DNA of 64,000 nt from Sternotherus odoratus (GCA_032164245.1 JAVMKO010000006.1:104983310-105047309); one strand, 5' to 3'; positions 33,283 through 44,929 are shown, counted from the stretch's first letter. Program-made: numbers and translations. Notes: generated by a model not told the origin, from the sequence alone.

Positions 33283-33914
33283 CAAGCCAAAAGTACTCTC
33301 AAAAGAGATGGTGGAATTCCCCTTTATATAATTCAAGGCAAGATGGAGTTAAAAACATCAGAGAAAATACTAATATAAACACATTCTACATATTGCTCAC
33401 CAGAGAGCAGGGCCTCTTCAAGACTATAATTTTATCCTGAAACAAACATGGCTGCATTTCAAATTCAAACAAGCTGACATCTGCAAATTTCTGCCTTGGG
33501 CAAGGTGACCTGAAGAGTTACATTGGGAAATAACCCTAAGAAAAGGAGATTTCAGTTCTATTGTAATGGAAATACTGTTCACTCCTACCTTCTGAGAGAT
33601 GATGTCTTTCTTGATTTCAAAGGAGAAGCTGGAAGTGTGTTTATGTTTGGCATAGCATCATTTTGGGAGCGAATCCCTATATCACCTTTTGGGCTCTGAT
33701 CATCAAGACAAGCAGGGGCAGACACATTAAAATACATTGTATTTCTCTGGGGAACAGGGGATAATCACATGCAGGTGCATTAATCATTAAAAGTTTTGCA
33801 AAGGTTTATGTGAATGTGGGGATATGGGTTCTGTGGCTGATGTAGAACTGATCCCTTTATTCCCTGACCCTATAGACACTAAACAGACAAATAACAGATA
33901 CATCACAACCAAAG
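33283..33914. other. Unassigned
   Basis: No recognised feature. Confidence 0.4.
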
Positions 33915-34330
33915 CAACTCTGTGTATTTCCTATTTTTTTTGGCTTACTTTACTGGTGAGCCCAACCTTTATGACAAAGGACTAAAAGGTTTCAAAGTCA
34001 GGGACTCTCAAGTTAGGAAATACCAGAATGACCATTGCCAATGCAACATTAATGAGAGAATCATAGCATATCAGGGGTGGAAGGGACCTCAGGAGGTCAT
34101 CTAGCCCAACCCCCTGCTCAAAGCAATAAACGAGGCAGGGATCCTACAGACAACAGACTCCTTCAATACACAGCCCCAGAGCAGAAAATCCTGGGCACTG
34201 AAGAAGGCAGGGGTCTTGTGAAAATAAAATGGGATCATGTAATTAAGGTCTGCATCATCATGCAAATGCACAAGAGGCCTGAATGAAGGGTGCCAGGGCA
34301 GCCTTCATTTGCCTAACCTGAGGACTCCTC
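33915..34330 (-). repeat. Duplicated segment C (third copy of A/B)
   Basis: Shares ggtttcaaagtcagg, ctctcaagtt, cacagccccagagcagaaaa, tcctgggcactgaagaaggc and aattaaggtctgcatcatca with 61.3-61.55 kb. Its first 60 bp (33915-33975, gtgtatttcctattttt to cctttatgacaaagg) are in the opposite orientation to the rest when compared with A. A CR1 tip is inserted at 34057-34125. Confidence 0.8.
34057..34125 (-). mobile_element. CR1 3' tip, about 70 bp
   Basis: aatcatagcatatcaggggt, then gaagggacctcaggaggtca and caaccccctgctcaaag: the reversed last 70 bp of CR1. It interrupts segment C between attaatgagag and aataaacgaggc. Confidence 0.85.
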
Positions 34331-36208
34331 ATTGTTTATGCTGATACAGACCACACAGCTCCCACTCTGAAAAACATTGAGAGGTTTCCAGCAGAACACC
34401 TTTATTCAGCTGGGAAATGCTGATTCCTTGAAATTGACCCCTTGGGAACACGTCCATCTCAATGACAATCTGTTTGGTGAGGGTCCCGATCAACATGGGA
34501 GAGTGGGGAAGTTCAGAGGTTGTTCGGGTTGGGGTGGGGTGGGGTGGGTGACAGCACTGCCGCCCTCACATCTGTGCTGCCTTCAGACCTGGGCTCTGAG
34601 ACTAGCAGCCAGCAACCTTTCTGAAGCTAGAGGAGGTTCCCAGATGTGGAGGTGGGTCCCTGCTGCTGGGAGCACCTCAGCTGGGGGCTCCGACCTACCC
34701 GTCCCCATGCAGATTAGCACAACGGCCTTGGCCAATTTGGGGGCATCCAGAAAAATGAGCCCCAGAAGGAACTGCAAGGGAAGCCCCGAGCCCCAGCTGC
34801 AGATGCCGGGTAGAAGCCCCGAACCCAGGCACCCAGAGCACGAGCAGGAGTGGGGAGGGGCATGAAAGTCCTGAGTTCGGTGCCACAGCCCTGCCTGCAG
34901 CCGTGGGGGTCAGAAGCCCTGAATCCAGGCACCCAGAGATGAGGCTGGAGGAGAAGCTGCCAAAACCAAAGCCCTGAGCCCAATACTAGGCTGCTGCAGT
35001 GCACTCGCTTCTGCCCTGCCTCTGGAGTTGCATCTGATATCCCCACGGAGAGCCCTGTCCCCAGCCCAGCGGACTAACAGCTAGGACGTCCCTACTGGGT
35101 ACTCCTGGCTCGGGGGATCCCAGCAGGGTGGGGAGATCGGATATCACGGGGCCAGGGCTATTTCAATCTCGCCAAGAAAGGCACAAGAACCAACGTCTGC
35201 CAGCTGAAGCCAGAGTGATTCCAATGAAAAGGAAGAGACCCATTTTTGACAGTGAGGGAGACTAGGCACGGACACCAATTACCCAGGGGTGAGGTGGAAT
35301 CTGTTTCCTTGTGTCCTCACATCACAACTGGCTGTCATTCTGGAAAGTGCCTTTTAGTGAATTACAAGCAACGGGGCTTAATATGGTGCAAAGGGAGTGA
35401 AATTTCATAACCCATGAAATAGAGGCCAGTTTAGGAGATCGAATTATTTAACACTCTATGAAAAACTCAGTGTGGGGTGAGGAACAGTCTTTGCTGTTTT
35501 ACTGGGGGGCCTGCTTGCTCCCCAGAATCAATAATGAGCAAGTGGGGAGATCCGGGGTGCAGCCCAAACATCCCACCGGGCTGGCCAAGGGCAGACATCA
35601 GGCCTGCAAGGGAAAACATGGGGGTGGCAGTGACTTCACCAAGGCCTTGGGCAGGAACTCTGCCTATTGGCCAAAGGTGGTGAGGTGGCTGTGACCTCAC
35701 AGCGCTCCCTTGACAACACCGGGCAGGACAGGGATGCGGGGTAGCGGGTACCCCAGAGACCCCTGTAGCCTGGCTGTAGGAGGTCTCCAGCTCATGAGCT
35801 CTCGATGGATTGGTGTGGAGGAGATTCAGTGAGCTATCTGATCACCAGTGTGAGGATTTTTTAAAAAGAAATTGTCATCTGTGTAGAAGTTAAGAAAAAT
35901 CTCGGCTTTATGTACAGGATGGGGGACTCTATCCAAGCAGATCCTCAGGGAGGAGTGGAGAGGTTTGATAACTCTGTACTGGGCATTGGTGCAAACACGC
36001 CTGGAATATTGTGTCCTAAATGAGGCCTAAGACTCAATTCAACGGCATTTCTTTCTCTGTCTGCAAGGCGATAATTTTTGAAGGCTACATCCAATTGATT
36101 CCAAAATGTCAGGGAATTTCTAGGGATCCGTGGGAAGAACCTTGTTGATTTTGGTGACAATTGGAAAGTTACACCCCCCAGAAAAGCCTCGTTTCCACAC
36201 TGGGCCCC
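34331..36208. other. Unassigned; GC-rich stretch at 34480-35130
   Basis: 34785-34985 repeats loosely the phrase gaagcccygarcccaggc, suggesting a degenerate tandem sequence. The 162-codon frame at 34377-34865 has no family likeness and no splice support. Confidence 0.4.
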
Positions 36209-36338
36209 TTACATTGGTGTTGTTACCTCTGCTAGTTCAGACTAACACGGCTACCTCTCTGATTCTTTACATTGGTGTTGTTACCTCTGCTGTTTCAGAC
36301 TAACACGGCTACCTCTCTGATTCTTTACATTGGTGTTG
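36209..36338 (+). mobile_element. Two 44-bp PLE tail tips between three copies of a 14-bp repeat
   Basis: ttacattggtgttg occurs at 36209-36222, 36267-36280 and 36325-36338. Each gap holds 44 bp of PLE terminus (ttacctctgct, then ttcagactaacacggctacc and tctctgattct). The two 44-mers differ at two neighbouring positions (gctagtt and gctgttt). Confidence 0.9.
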
Positions 36339-36439
36339 TGAGCTGAAGGGCATTGTGACCCTAGTGTGAATTCAGCCAGTCAGGGCTGACTCTCCACCAA
36401 TGATTTGCATAAATAAGGGTTGGTGGAGTCAGTGGGTAA

Positions 36440-36530
36440 CAGGCGGCCGAGTTACCTCTGATGTCACAATGTCACTGCTCAGGTTCCTCTGCCTGCAGCA
36501 CCACCTGGGCAGTGACTGTCAAGGGGAAGG
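36440..36530 (-). repeat. Piece of duplicated segment A/B
   Basis: tctgatgtcacaatg, then cactgctcagg, matches 62287-62320 of segment B, with the CRE-like tgatgtca at 36459-36466 kept and the X-box missing. Confidence 0.55.
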
Positions 36531-36962
36531 TTTGGTAGATTTGAACCTTATCAAAGAGAAAGCCCAGAAGAGGAATGGTTTAGACAATTTGGCAATAAAA
36601 TGCTAGTTTTGTGGCAATATCCTGTGCCATTGCTACTGGTTGAGGAATGGAGACAGTGTTCCGGAATATTTTCTTCAGTTTAGTTCATGCAGCTATTTCA
36701 TTCCAATTTAAAACACTGATTGGGAGATGGAAAGGATGAAGGCTTCTTTTCCTCTTGTAACGTATAAATAAACTCTAGATAGAAGGAGATGTGAGCTACT
36801 ACTTCTAATATCTGGAAGGACGTTTATGACCAGGAACAATCAGTTCAATGCACTAACAAACCTCAGTTTGTTTCAATCTTTTTTTTTTCACTTCAGTCAA
36901 CCTTTTTGTTTTTATGTATCCTGTAAAACCAGCAAGTCAACGTGTTTTAATGGTGGCCTGTT

Positions 36963-37260
36963 CATAGAATCATAGAAGATGGGTCTGGAACAGAGCTCAG
37001 GAGATCATCTAGTCCACCCCCTTGCTTAAATCAAGACCAACCCCAAACTAAATCATCCCAGCTAGGGTTTTAGCAAGTTTAGCATTAAAAACTTATAAGG
37101 ATGGACATTCCTCCACCTCCCTCGGGAACCAATTCCAGTGCTTCACCACCCTCCTAGGGAAATAGTGTTTCCTAATATCCAGTCTAAGCCTCCACATGGC
37201 AACTTAAGGCCATTGCTCCTTGTTCTGTCATCTTCCAGCACTGAGAATTTCATGAGAATC
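36963..37260 (-). mobile_element. CR1 LINE 3' end
   Basis: Reversed CR1: tcatagaatcatagaa, then gatcatctagtccacccc, ctaaatcatcccagc and cattgctccttgttctgtca. Confidence 0.9.
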
Positions 37261-37930
37261 AATCTTTGATTAGGAAAATAACTCAAAAATACAAATACAA
37301 AACATCTGGAATGAAATCAATCCACCCTGATCTTTAGTGTCTGGGGGGGTGGGCCTATGAGGCCAGACTGAGACCCTCATTGGCTAGGAACACCCAGGAA
37401 GCCAGTAAAAAAGTCCCTGTCATCTTAGGAACCAAGCCTCCATCATCCAAGGAACCCCCATAGACTGCGGGAGACAGGGGGGTGCTGAGAATGTCTAACT
37501 CATGACTGCAAACACAGAGATGTGTTATTGGCTTTGGATGGGGGACAAACAGCAAAGTCGTCGGGATTCTTGCCCCAAACAACACTCACTCATTCTCCTT
37601 CAGAGCACCAGGGCTCTAACACGCCTGTCGTGCTCAACTGTCTCTCCTGCTGGGACTTAGAGAATTGTCTCCATCCCCACGATACAGAGGTAAAGAGAAA
37701 AGAAGTGACCTCTCTTTGGTCACACACCAAAGTCATGCTAGAGCTAGAAAGAGAAGCATAAGAAACAAAGTTGTGTCAACATGTTTTGCCTTGAAAACTA
37801 GCTGATTTCTTAAACCAAGGAAATTTGCTATGTGGTTAGTGAAGTGAAATGATACGTTCGGGTCTCCACGTGTTTCTAAACTTATGAACCAGCAGATCCA
37901 TCCCCTCACACCTAGTTTTACTCCAAGAGA
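37261..37930. other. Mostly unassigned; possible MIR piece at 37675-37740
   Basis: tacagaggtaaagagaaaag followed by gtgacctctctttggtcaca resembles a reversed MIR core. Nothing else recognised. Confidence 0.4.
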
Positions 37931-38765
37931 TTGGGGCGGTCTACCCCGGGGGAGGGTTTGTTTCGGCAGGGTGGCCCACCCGGGCGGGGGTGTTGTTTCA
38001 GTGGGGCGGCCCACCCGGGGGCTGGGTTGCAGTTGTGTCGGTGGGATTGCCCAACCAGGGAAGGGGGGTGTTTTAGTGGGGCGGCCCACCCGGGGGCTGG
38101 GTTGTAGTTGTGTCGGCGGGATTGCCCAACCAGGTAAGGGGGGGTGTTTTAGTGGGGCGGCCCACCCGGGGTGGGGGGGTGTTGTTTCGGTGGGCATCCC
38201 AACCGGGTTGGAGGGGTGTTGTTTCGGTGGGCAGCCCACCCGGGGGGGGGGGTGTTGTTTCGGTGGGGCGGCCCACCCGGGGTGGGGGGGTGTTGTTTCG
38301 GTGGGGCGGCCCACCCGGGGTGGGGGGGTGTTGTTTCGGTGGGGCGGCCCACCCGGGGTGGGGGGGTGTTGTTTCGGCGGGCAGCCCACCTGGGGTGGGG
38401 GGGTGTTGTTTCGGTGGGCAGCCCACCCGGGGGGGGGTGTTGTTTCGGTGGGGTGGCCCACCCGGGAGTGGGGGGGTGTTGTTTCGGCGGGCAGCCCACC
38501 CGGGGTGGGGGGGTGTTGTTTCGGTGGGGCGGCCCACCCGGGGTGGGGGGGTGTTGTTTCGGTGGGCATCCCACCCGGGGTGGGGGGGTGTTGTTTCGGC
38601 GGGCAGCCCACCTGGGGTGGGGGGGTGTTGTTTCGGTGGGCAGCCCACCCGGGGGGGGGGTGTTGTTTCGGTGGGGTGGCCCACCCGGGAGTGGGGGGGG
38701 GTGTTGTTTCGGCGGGCAGCCCACCCGGGGTGGGGGTGTGTTGTTTCGGTGGGGCGGAGTTCAAT
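37931..38765. repeat. G-rich VNTR, about 39-bp unit, roughly 22 copies
   Basis: Unit approximately tgttgtttcggtggggcggc then ccacccggggtgggggg, 36-40 bp with two main variants (ggggcggccc and gggcagccc). The left part (about 37970-38160) uses a longer, 78-bp composite unit containing gtgtcggygggattgccc. The repeat leaves open frames of up to 436 codons on both strands. A CR1 3' end follows at once. Confidence 0.95.
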
Positions 38766-38784
38766 CCTTGGGGGGACCATCTGG

Positions 38785-38880
38785 GGGAAAACTCTGTTGG
38801 ATGATTTAGGTGGGGTTGGTCCTGCTTTGAGCAGGGGCTTGGGCTAGAACCTCCAGAGGTCCCTTCCAACCCTGACTTAC
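38785..38880 (+). mobile_element. CR1 3' tip beside the VNTR
   Basis: ggatgatttaggtggggttg, then gtcctgctttgagcaggggc and aggtcccttccaaccctga: the CR1 terminal 95 bp. Confidence 0.85.
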
Positions 38881-39243
38881 AGGGCAAGAGCCTGCTACTT
38901 ATTTCTAGCTGAAGGTGTTTGGCTGCCAGAGGCCAAGGACCCTGGGCTGCAGCCTTGCTAATGGCCCTGGCTTGTGTGTGTTGCATGCATATGTGGCAGT
39001 AGGGGACCTGGCTGTCTTTGTGAATTTCGGTTCTAGAGCACACAGACTCGTTCCCAGTCTGTTAGGACACCTGCGGTGAATCCTGCTCCAGAAAGAGCTA
39101 TTCCTTAGGGCCTGCAGCCTTTAAGCGAAGGGGCCATGGGACCCCAAATGTTGGCTGTCCCAGGACTCTTCTCCACCTTGTGAGATACTAGACGGAGCCT
39201 TGTTCTGGGCAATTGCCAAGAGCTCTGGTGCTGTTTCTTTTAG

Positions 39244-39396
39244 GTCTTTGGACAGATCTTCTCAGAGGTCCAGAGAAGATCTTTCCTCCATGCAGCGCTC
39301 CTGGCCATAAATGACCCCCAGAGCCGGGTCAGCCAGGCTGGGCTGGTCCTGACCTATGCGATGCTAGGGGAAGTCAGACAGCTTATAGGGAATGAG
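39244..39396 (+). CDS. Exon of a HEAT-repeat-like gene (MROH-like?), 51 codons
   Basis: Bounded by an acceptor (tgctgtttcttttag) and donor (gag|gtaacc). Exactly 51 codons, phase 0 at both ends. The peptide (VFGQIFSEVQRRSFLHAALL, then DPQSRVSQAGLVLTYAMLGE) has the amphipathic helical look of alpha-helical repeat proteins. I think of the maestro heat-like (MROH) family, from memory of similar text, without proof. The next exon continues in frame at 40213. No earlier exon is visible to the left, where the VNTR lies. Intact here, but the gene as a whole appears broken (see 41094 and 44580). Confidence 0.5.
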
Positions 39397-40212
39397 GTAA
39401 CCAAATAAGGATCAACTGGGGAGGGACCCCCAGGGCCTTTCACCTCCAGGCGATTGACAGTCACTCCCATCCCATCCCCATGAGGTGACCTGGGAGCAAG
39501 GAGAGGATGAACCTGAGCAGGTGCCATTGGTGGGTGCCAGCTTGTCCCCTGAGCAGCTCAGAGCAGAGCAGACCCAGCTCCCCAGCACGGCTATTTCCTA
39601 ACACATCAACACGACACGCTGCCATGGCTCACGCTAGGGGCTGCCAACTCCCCTAACGACCACTGTGAGCCTTTCATACCCCTCCGGGCCTCAGGCCAGT
39701 TCCTAGGGCCCTAGTATCCTGTTATCCCAGCCACCCCCTGCTCCGGGAGAACTGGGGGGAGTCAGTCAGCAGAGGCTGCTCCAGTGCCCCATTCCCCGGA
39801 GCTACTGTCCACAGAGTCACCATGACGATGGGGGTCCCTTGGGGAAAGGTGTCCACTTCCTCACCCTCCCCCATGACACTACTGCCCAAAGCCTCCCAGC
39901 CCCTCAGCTGGAGGGGGAACAGGCAGCTGAGGGGATTCTGGGGAGCGGAGCTGAATCCTCAGCTTGGTTGGGAGGTAGAACAGCTCTCATGGGGGCTGAG
40001 AGGAAGGGGGCAGGAGTTCATTCCACTATGGTGGGAGTGGGGCTGGAGGACACTAGACAGGAGACAAGATCTCGTCTCGGGAGTTGGGTGGGGGAATCCG
40101 TCCCTCAGACGTGGGGAGGAGTGGGGTGGAAATTTTGCTGGCTCCCGGTGCTGTTAATGCCCTTCGTTGCCATGGGTGTCCGAGTCTCTGACTGATCCTT
40201 GTTCCCTTGCAG

Positions 40213-40355
40213 GAGGAGGACATAACACCTAGGGTCATGGTGCACCTGTTCAACCTCCGGTGCTTGCACCAGGTCCCTGAAGCGCTGCAGGGACTGTGGG
40301 ACATGACCTCTCTCCACCAACTCCGCTTCCCAACACCTTCCCAGAGCAGACACAG
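40213..40355 (+). CDS. Next exon of the same HEAT-repeat-like gene
   Basis: Acceptor cccttgcag and donor cacag|gtactg enclose 143 nt. Reading on in phase from the exon at 39244-39396 gives EEDITPRVMVHLFNLRCLHQ then VPEALQGLWDMTSLHQLRF, open throughout. It ends two bases into a codon. The exon-like copies at 44580 and 45718 start with one base before a codon, so they would splice to it in phase. The in-phase chain of exons is the best evidence that this was once a real gene. Confidence 0.5.
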
Positions 40356-41093
40356 GTACTGTTCTTTCTCACTGGGCTTAGGGGAGAAGGACTGGGGGTG
40401 GGGTGGACATAAACCCCACAGCACTGAGAGAAACCCAGGCCGAGCTCCTCGCTCTCACCACCCTACCCCACCCAGACCCCTGGAGCTGGGGCCAGGCCAC
40501 ATACGGTCCCTGCCCCCGTGCCCAGAGGTCAGTTTCGGAAGCATCAGGCTGTCAGGGCCGTGGGGCTGGCCCGGAAATGAATCCACAGAGCCAGGGGTTA
40601 TCTTCAATAACCACTGCAGTCTGGGAGGGGTGGCCCCACTTGGAGCCCCTCCCCTGTCATCACAGCTCAGACCTCCCCGTGGCCCGTGTCAGTGAATGTC
40701 TGACCATCCCCCACCTGGGGCCAAAGCCACCCATCTGGTATCTGAACCCTTCCCAGCCAGGAATGATACTCCCCCCTAGCAGCTTGGGGCAGGGAAGGAT
40801 CCTCCCCATCTGGCAGGTGGGGTCTGAGACACAGAGGAAGGGCTGTGATCCTGAGCACACAATCCCGGGGGGATATCTGGGAACTGGACTGGGTCCCAGG
40901 CTAGTCCCTTTCCCCCAGGGGCACCTTCGCTTCCTGCCCTTTATTCTCCCCTCTGGCAAGGGGGTCTCTGAGTGTGAAATGGACCAGGAGGGTGATGGGG
41001 TCCTGGCACAATGCCGGGGTGGGAGCTCCCCTTGGCCTGGACCCCAGGGTCAGAGACATCTTTGCCATCCTGCTCTCCTTCTTTTATTCCTAG
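40356..41093. other. Intron-like sequence
   Basis: No further exon is convincing. Open frames across it (for example 40403-41251) are proline-rich and cross splice-like sites. Confidence 0.4.
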
Positions 41094-41430
41094 GCCGGGA
41101 GTCCCCAGAGGAGGCCTCCGTATCCTCCTTGCCTTATGTAGCCCTGCTCCAGACCCTCCACCGACCTGCTCCCGCATCGCCTTCTCCTCCTGATCCTCCC
41201 CAACCACATGGACTTGGACTACCTGGTTTTGACCCTCGGCCTGTATCTTGACTCCTGTTTGGACATTGACTTGGCAGATCTTTCGTCTCTGACTACCCGC
41301 TAACTACCTCTGGCCCGGACTTAGACTCTGGCTCTGGTTCTGCTCTGGCTTTGTCGATGGACTCTGACCTCAGTTTTGACCCCGGACCTTGATATTGGCA
41401 CCTCGCTGCGACCTGCGCTCCAACCCCTGG
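41094..41430 (+). pseudogene. Truncated exon-3 copy running into ctctgac-rich sequence
   Basis: The acceptor and the first 25-30 bp (tattcctag, then gccgggagtccccagaggag) match the exon starts at 44580 and 45718 (PRGGLRI against PKGGVRI). After about 41120 the match stops. From about 41200 the sequence becomes a chain of gactctggctctg-like words typical of LTR-retrotransposon non-coding DNA. I infer that a repeat replaced the rest of this exon. Confidence 0.45.
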
Positions 41431-41874
41431 GCCCATGGTTATCAGATGCAGCACGTGACATTAGGTGGTGACATTAGGTGGTGCAACTTTTTGCAAGAAA
41501 GCAGGCGCTCCGCACGTAAGTGGAATTAAGGCTGTCCCTGCGTACAGTCCTGAAAACCGGACCTAGGAGTTTACGAGCCAATAAACATTTCCCACAGGTG
41601 CCCAGGCCCTTTTTGGGAAGACGAAATGTGGGACTCTCGTTAGACAATCAGCTCCTGAAAAAAATGATTGTTTGGAACCATTACCCCCCTGCTGTGAATC
41701 CCCCCATGGTTGGCTCCCAGGAAATCTGCCATGTTGTTCATCAAACTTCATCTGGGAGGATTTCCAATCTAACACTCATTTGGGCAGGGGACAAATGGAA
41801 GACAGATTTCAAAACACACTATGGACATTTTAACTGTCTGATATGGCATGTGAGCTCACTAACGGTCCCCTGCC
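41431..41874. other. Unassigned
   Basis: Holds a small direct duplication, tgacattaggtgg twice at 41457-41481. No exon seen. Confidence 0.4.
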
Positions 41875-42350
41875 CTTGACACACTTTTGGAATCCACACC
41901 GTGTCATCTGTTCAAGTGACAGACTTCTCTTTTTGGAGAACCCAGAGCAGCACGCACACCACACCCGAACCTGGAGAGGTTTCGGCAGCAGAATTGGAAA
42001 AGCGTACCTCCGGCCAACTCTCCACGGGGCATTGGGGGTACATCCTCTCCCCGGAAGATGTGACGAGTGATCCACATAAAGTGGAGGCCATTCCTAGATG
42101 GGACCAAGTTTGAAGTCCTCAAGAAGACAGCGCTTCCTAGACTTCCCCAGCTTCCCTGCTGCTTCGGCCCAGGGTTCTCAGGGCCCGGAGAGCTCTCCTC
42201 CACATAATGGCCACATTCGTTTGGTCGCCCAAGTTCCAACAAGCCTGCAAACAGCTCAGAATTGCCTTCACCACTGCACCTATTTGGAGGCTCAGCATTC
42301 CTCCGGGAAGTAGGCGCATCCACTGTGATCACCAGGGCCTGCTTCATTTG
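41875..42350 (+). pseudogene. Ty3/gypsy pol remnant (RT end to RNase H start)
   Basis: Across frames the text reads DRLLFLENPEQHAHHTRTW (the stretch after YxDD), then GYILSPEDVTSDPHKVEAI (the LGYxxSPEG block of RT) and a degraded FLGF-like stretch. AFTTAPIWRL (the start of the RNase H connection) follows near 42262. Frameshifts separate these blocks. The wording differs from the remnant at 11.7 kb, so it comes from another gypsy lineage. No LTRs found. Confidence 0.75.
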
Positions 42351-43029
42351 GTGGTGCCAGATGTGGGCTGAAATTCAGACTTCTCTTGACTGACGTGACT
42401 TCTGCGCTTTCACCAAGGCGCCACACACCAAACTCCTTGGCCTCTCAGGCCTCTGGAGACCCTGCTCTGGCCATGGGCCGCCAAGGCCAGGAATTTTACA
42501 GAATCAAATGGCCACATGATGGCGCGCTTCATCCCCTGGTGAATGTGAACCGTCGATTGAGAGGACAGATCAGTTCTGGATTTGCAAAGGCCAATGACTC
42601 CTTCATTTTGTTAGCTATTGATTTCCCATGGATTTCAGGCCACACTACAAATGGCCTCTCTGAACTTCCCAGCTATTGACCTGGGTCAAGGAATCCATCC
42701 CATTCCAGAAGAGCGATGGGAGCCCCCTTCAGGACACTGGGAAGGAGCTGAGATAGTCTACGGCCTGCTGATGATAAGAGGGAAGCCATTTGCTGAAGGG
42801 AGGTACAAAGCCCCTGGCACTGACTGAATCCCTGAGTCCTTGTCTGTGGCAGCAGTTCCTGACCCATCCCCCTTTGCTGACCTTCTGATCCCATCCTCCT
42901 CCCCTGGCTCTCGGGAGCAAATTCTGGGTCCCTTCCCTCACTGTGGCACAATCCGTGCCCGGAGGGTCTGAGCTCCTCGCTGACAATGGGACTCTCCTGC
43001 CTTCCCCTCCTGGTGTGTGTGGGGCTAAG
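42351..43029. other. Unassigned
   Basis: May include further decayed retrotransposon, but no motif is safe. Confidence 0.35.
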
Positions 43030-43125
43030 ACTAGAACCCCCATTTTACAGACAGGGAATGAAGGTGATGAAGTGACCTCTCCAAGGTCACACCTAGCAAT
43101 GGGAGCAGAGCTGGGAACTGGACTG
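43030..43125 (-). mobile_element. MIR SINE fragment
   Basis: ccccattttacagacaggga, then gtgacctctccaaggtcaca and agcagagctgggaa: reversed MIR core. Confidence 0.75.
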
Positions 43126-44294
43126 GGTTCTACAAGAGGGCCCCTCCCTTCTTGGCCCATCTTCAAAGGGGGGCTCTGAAAGGGAAATGAACAGGGGTTT
43201 CCTCCCCCTCTGTCTTCCAGGCTCTGAGATCTGTCCATGTCGCCTACAGCAATGCAGCCTGCAGCTGGCCAGCTTGGGAAGTCAGGACCTCATCCTGTGA
43301 AATCAAGAAGTGCTGGCTCTCAGTGAGATTTAGATAGAAACCCCCACACCCCACATGGAGGTAGGAACCACCCATTCCCCGGTTGTCCTGAGGAGCCACG
43401 ATTCCTCCAGGAGCCGGGGAAGAGCCCAGTGATCAGTCTGTCAAAGGTAAGGAAGGATGGTGTAAGGAGAGGGTCTAAGAGAGGGGGAGCGTGAGCTAGG
43501 CTCTGTATTTGGGCTTGGCAGGGATCAAGAGGAGGGACGGGGCTGTTAGAGGGCAATGTTGAGGTACAAGGGGTGTCGGAGGTGGGGGCAAGGCCTGAAA
43601 AGTTCAGCTACTTTAGATCAACTCTGCTAGAAAATCACCGGTGGAGAAGACATGGAAGCTCTGAACTAGGGCTGGCCACAATCATCCTCCTCAGATGGGA
43701 AACATCCCAAAAGTCTGCGGAAGGTCAAGCCTCTGAGGGGAACGTTGTGGCCCAAACCTCTCTCTGCTCTGTACCTCACAGAATTCCCACTGGCTGTTCC
43801 AATCCAGGATGAAAACTATGCCCCTGGAGTCTCACAGACCCTGTGCAGTGAAGTGCCACTTAAACCCGCTGTGATTCACAGACCTCACAGTGGCTGTCTG
43901 CACAGGGCTGAATTTTGCTCCTTGAAAGTGTAAGGAAATAATTGGCTGAAGGCCTTTTTCTTTTCAGATGTGGTTCTAGTGGGAAAGAACCATGGGGATT
44001 TCTCACCTGCATTGCTCCAGGGACTGGTGCTTCAATGAAGCAGAGAAGTACTGTTACATTGGTGGATTTTTGCCTGCTTTTAATCTACTGTCTTCCTCTC
44101 TTAACAGGTTTTCTAAGGGAACCCCGGGATTCATGTGGGCATTCTTGGGTGGGCAGATCCCATCAGACCTGCACCTCCCTAAATAATAGTGAATGAAATA
44201 TGCAGACACTAAAGTTCTGTAGCCAAACTCTCAGAAACTTTCCTCTTCAATGTAGGAACAGGATTTTGTTTTTAATTGGATTTTTTTTATAGTA
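43126..44294. other. Unassigned; possible exon at 43221-43300
   Basis: tctgtcttccag is a good acceptor at about 43220 followed by an open stretch (SEICPCRLQQCSLQLASLGS), but no donor or homologue was found. Confidence 0.35.
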
Positions 44295-44579
44295 TTAAGG
44301 GGATGCTGCACTATAATAAGAAGAAAGAGAAGTAAAAACGGAAAGAATCCTACTTAAACCAATGAACGGATGCAGAGAGTGGAAACACGGCAAAGCAAAC
44401 CAATGAATACTGTGAGCAGATAACCTGACAGCAAATGGGGAAGAAAACCTTATCTCGAGAATTGTGTATAGAGATCAGGTTCCTGGTACGTAGCCTGGCT
44501 GAAATCAGATCTTTCCCCTGGATCCCAGACCTGGGATTCTGATGTCATTCTCAGTGTTTTGTCCTTATTTTATTCCTAG

Positions 44580-44652
44580 GAAAAGGATTCCCAAAGGAGG
44601 TGTAAGGATCTCGAACTCTAATGTCAGCAAGAAACTTCAACCACTTTCCCAG
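44580..44652 (+). pseudogene. Exon-3 copy of the HEAT-repeat-like gene (copy 1)
   Basis: 73 nt between ttattcctag and cccag|gtagaag. Joined to the exon ending at 40355 it reads R KRIPKGGVRISNSNVSKKL and returns to phase 0. An equal-length copy is at 45718 and a truncated one at 41094. Length and phase are kept, which argues that it served as an exon before duplication. Confidence 0.45.
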
Positions 44653-44929
44653 GTAGAAGTCACTTTCTTTCCCACAATGCCACTAGTGCACTTACTGCTC
44701 TCCAGGTCTCCTCCCTGCAGCAGGACAGAGACACCCCTTAGCTCCCTGAGTCCTGATTTCCTGCCATGCAAGGAGCTGAGGGGTTGCATTGCCCCCACCC
44801 CTTCCATCAGAGACTTTTCCTGGTGAGAATTTCCCTAGAGCAGGGGGGAAATCTGTTCTTCCATTAGAACCAGACTGCTCAGGAAATCCACCCCCACTGA
44901 CCTCATCTTAGCTGCTTTGTTTGTCCCAG

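Noticed and set aside
37931..38765. CRISPR-like regular repeats
   Set aside because: Units are contiguous with no unique spacers, in vertebrate DNA. It is a VNTR.
37733..39043. 436-codon minus-strand frame and 306-codon plus-strand frame over the VNTR
   Set aside because: A 39-bp period keeps frames open by arithmetic. The flanking codons are CR1 and unassigned DNA.
40403..41251. 282-codon plus-strand frame
   Set aside because: Crosses the intron and the exon-like acceptor at 41093. Composition is that of GC-rich intron.
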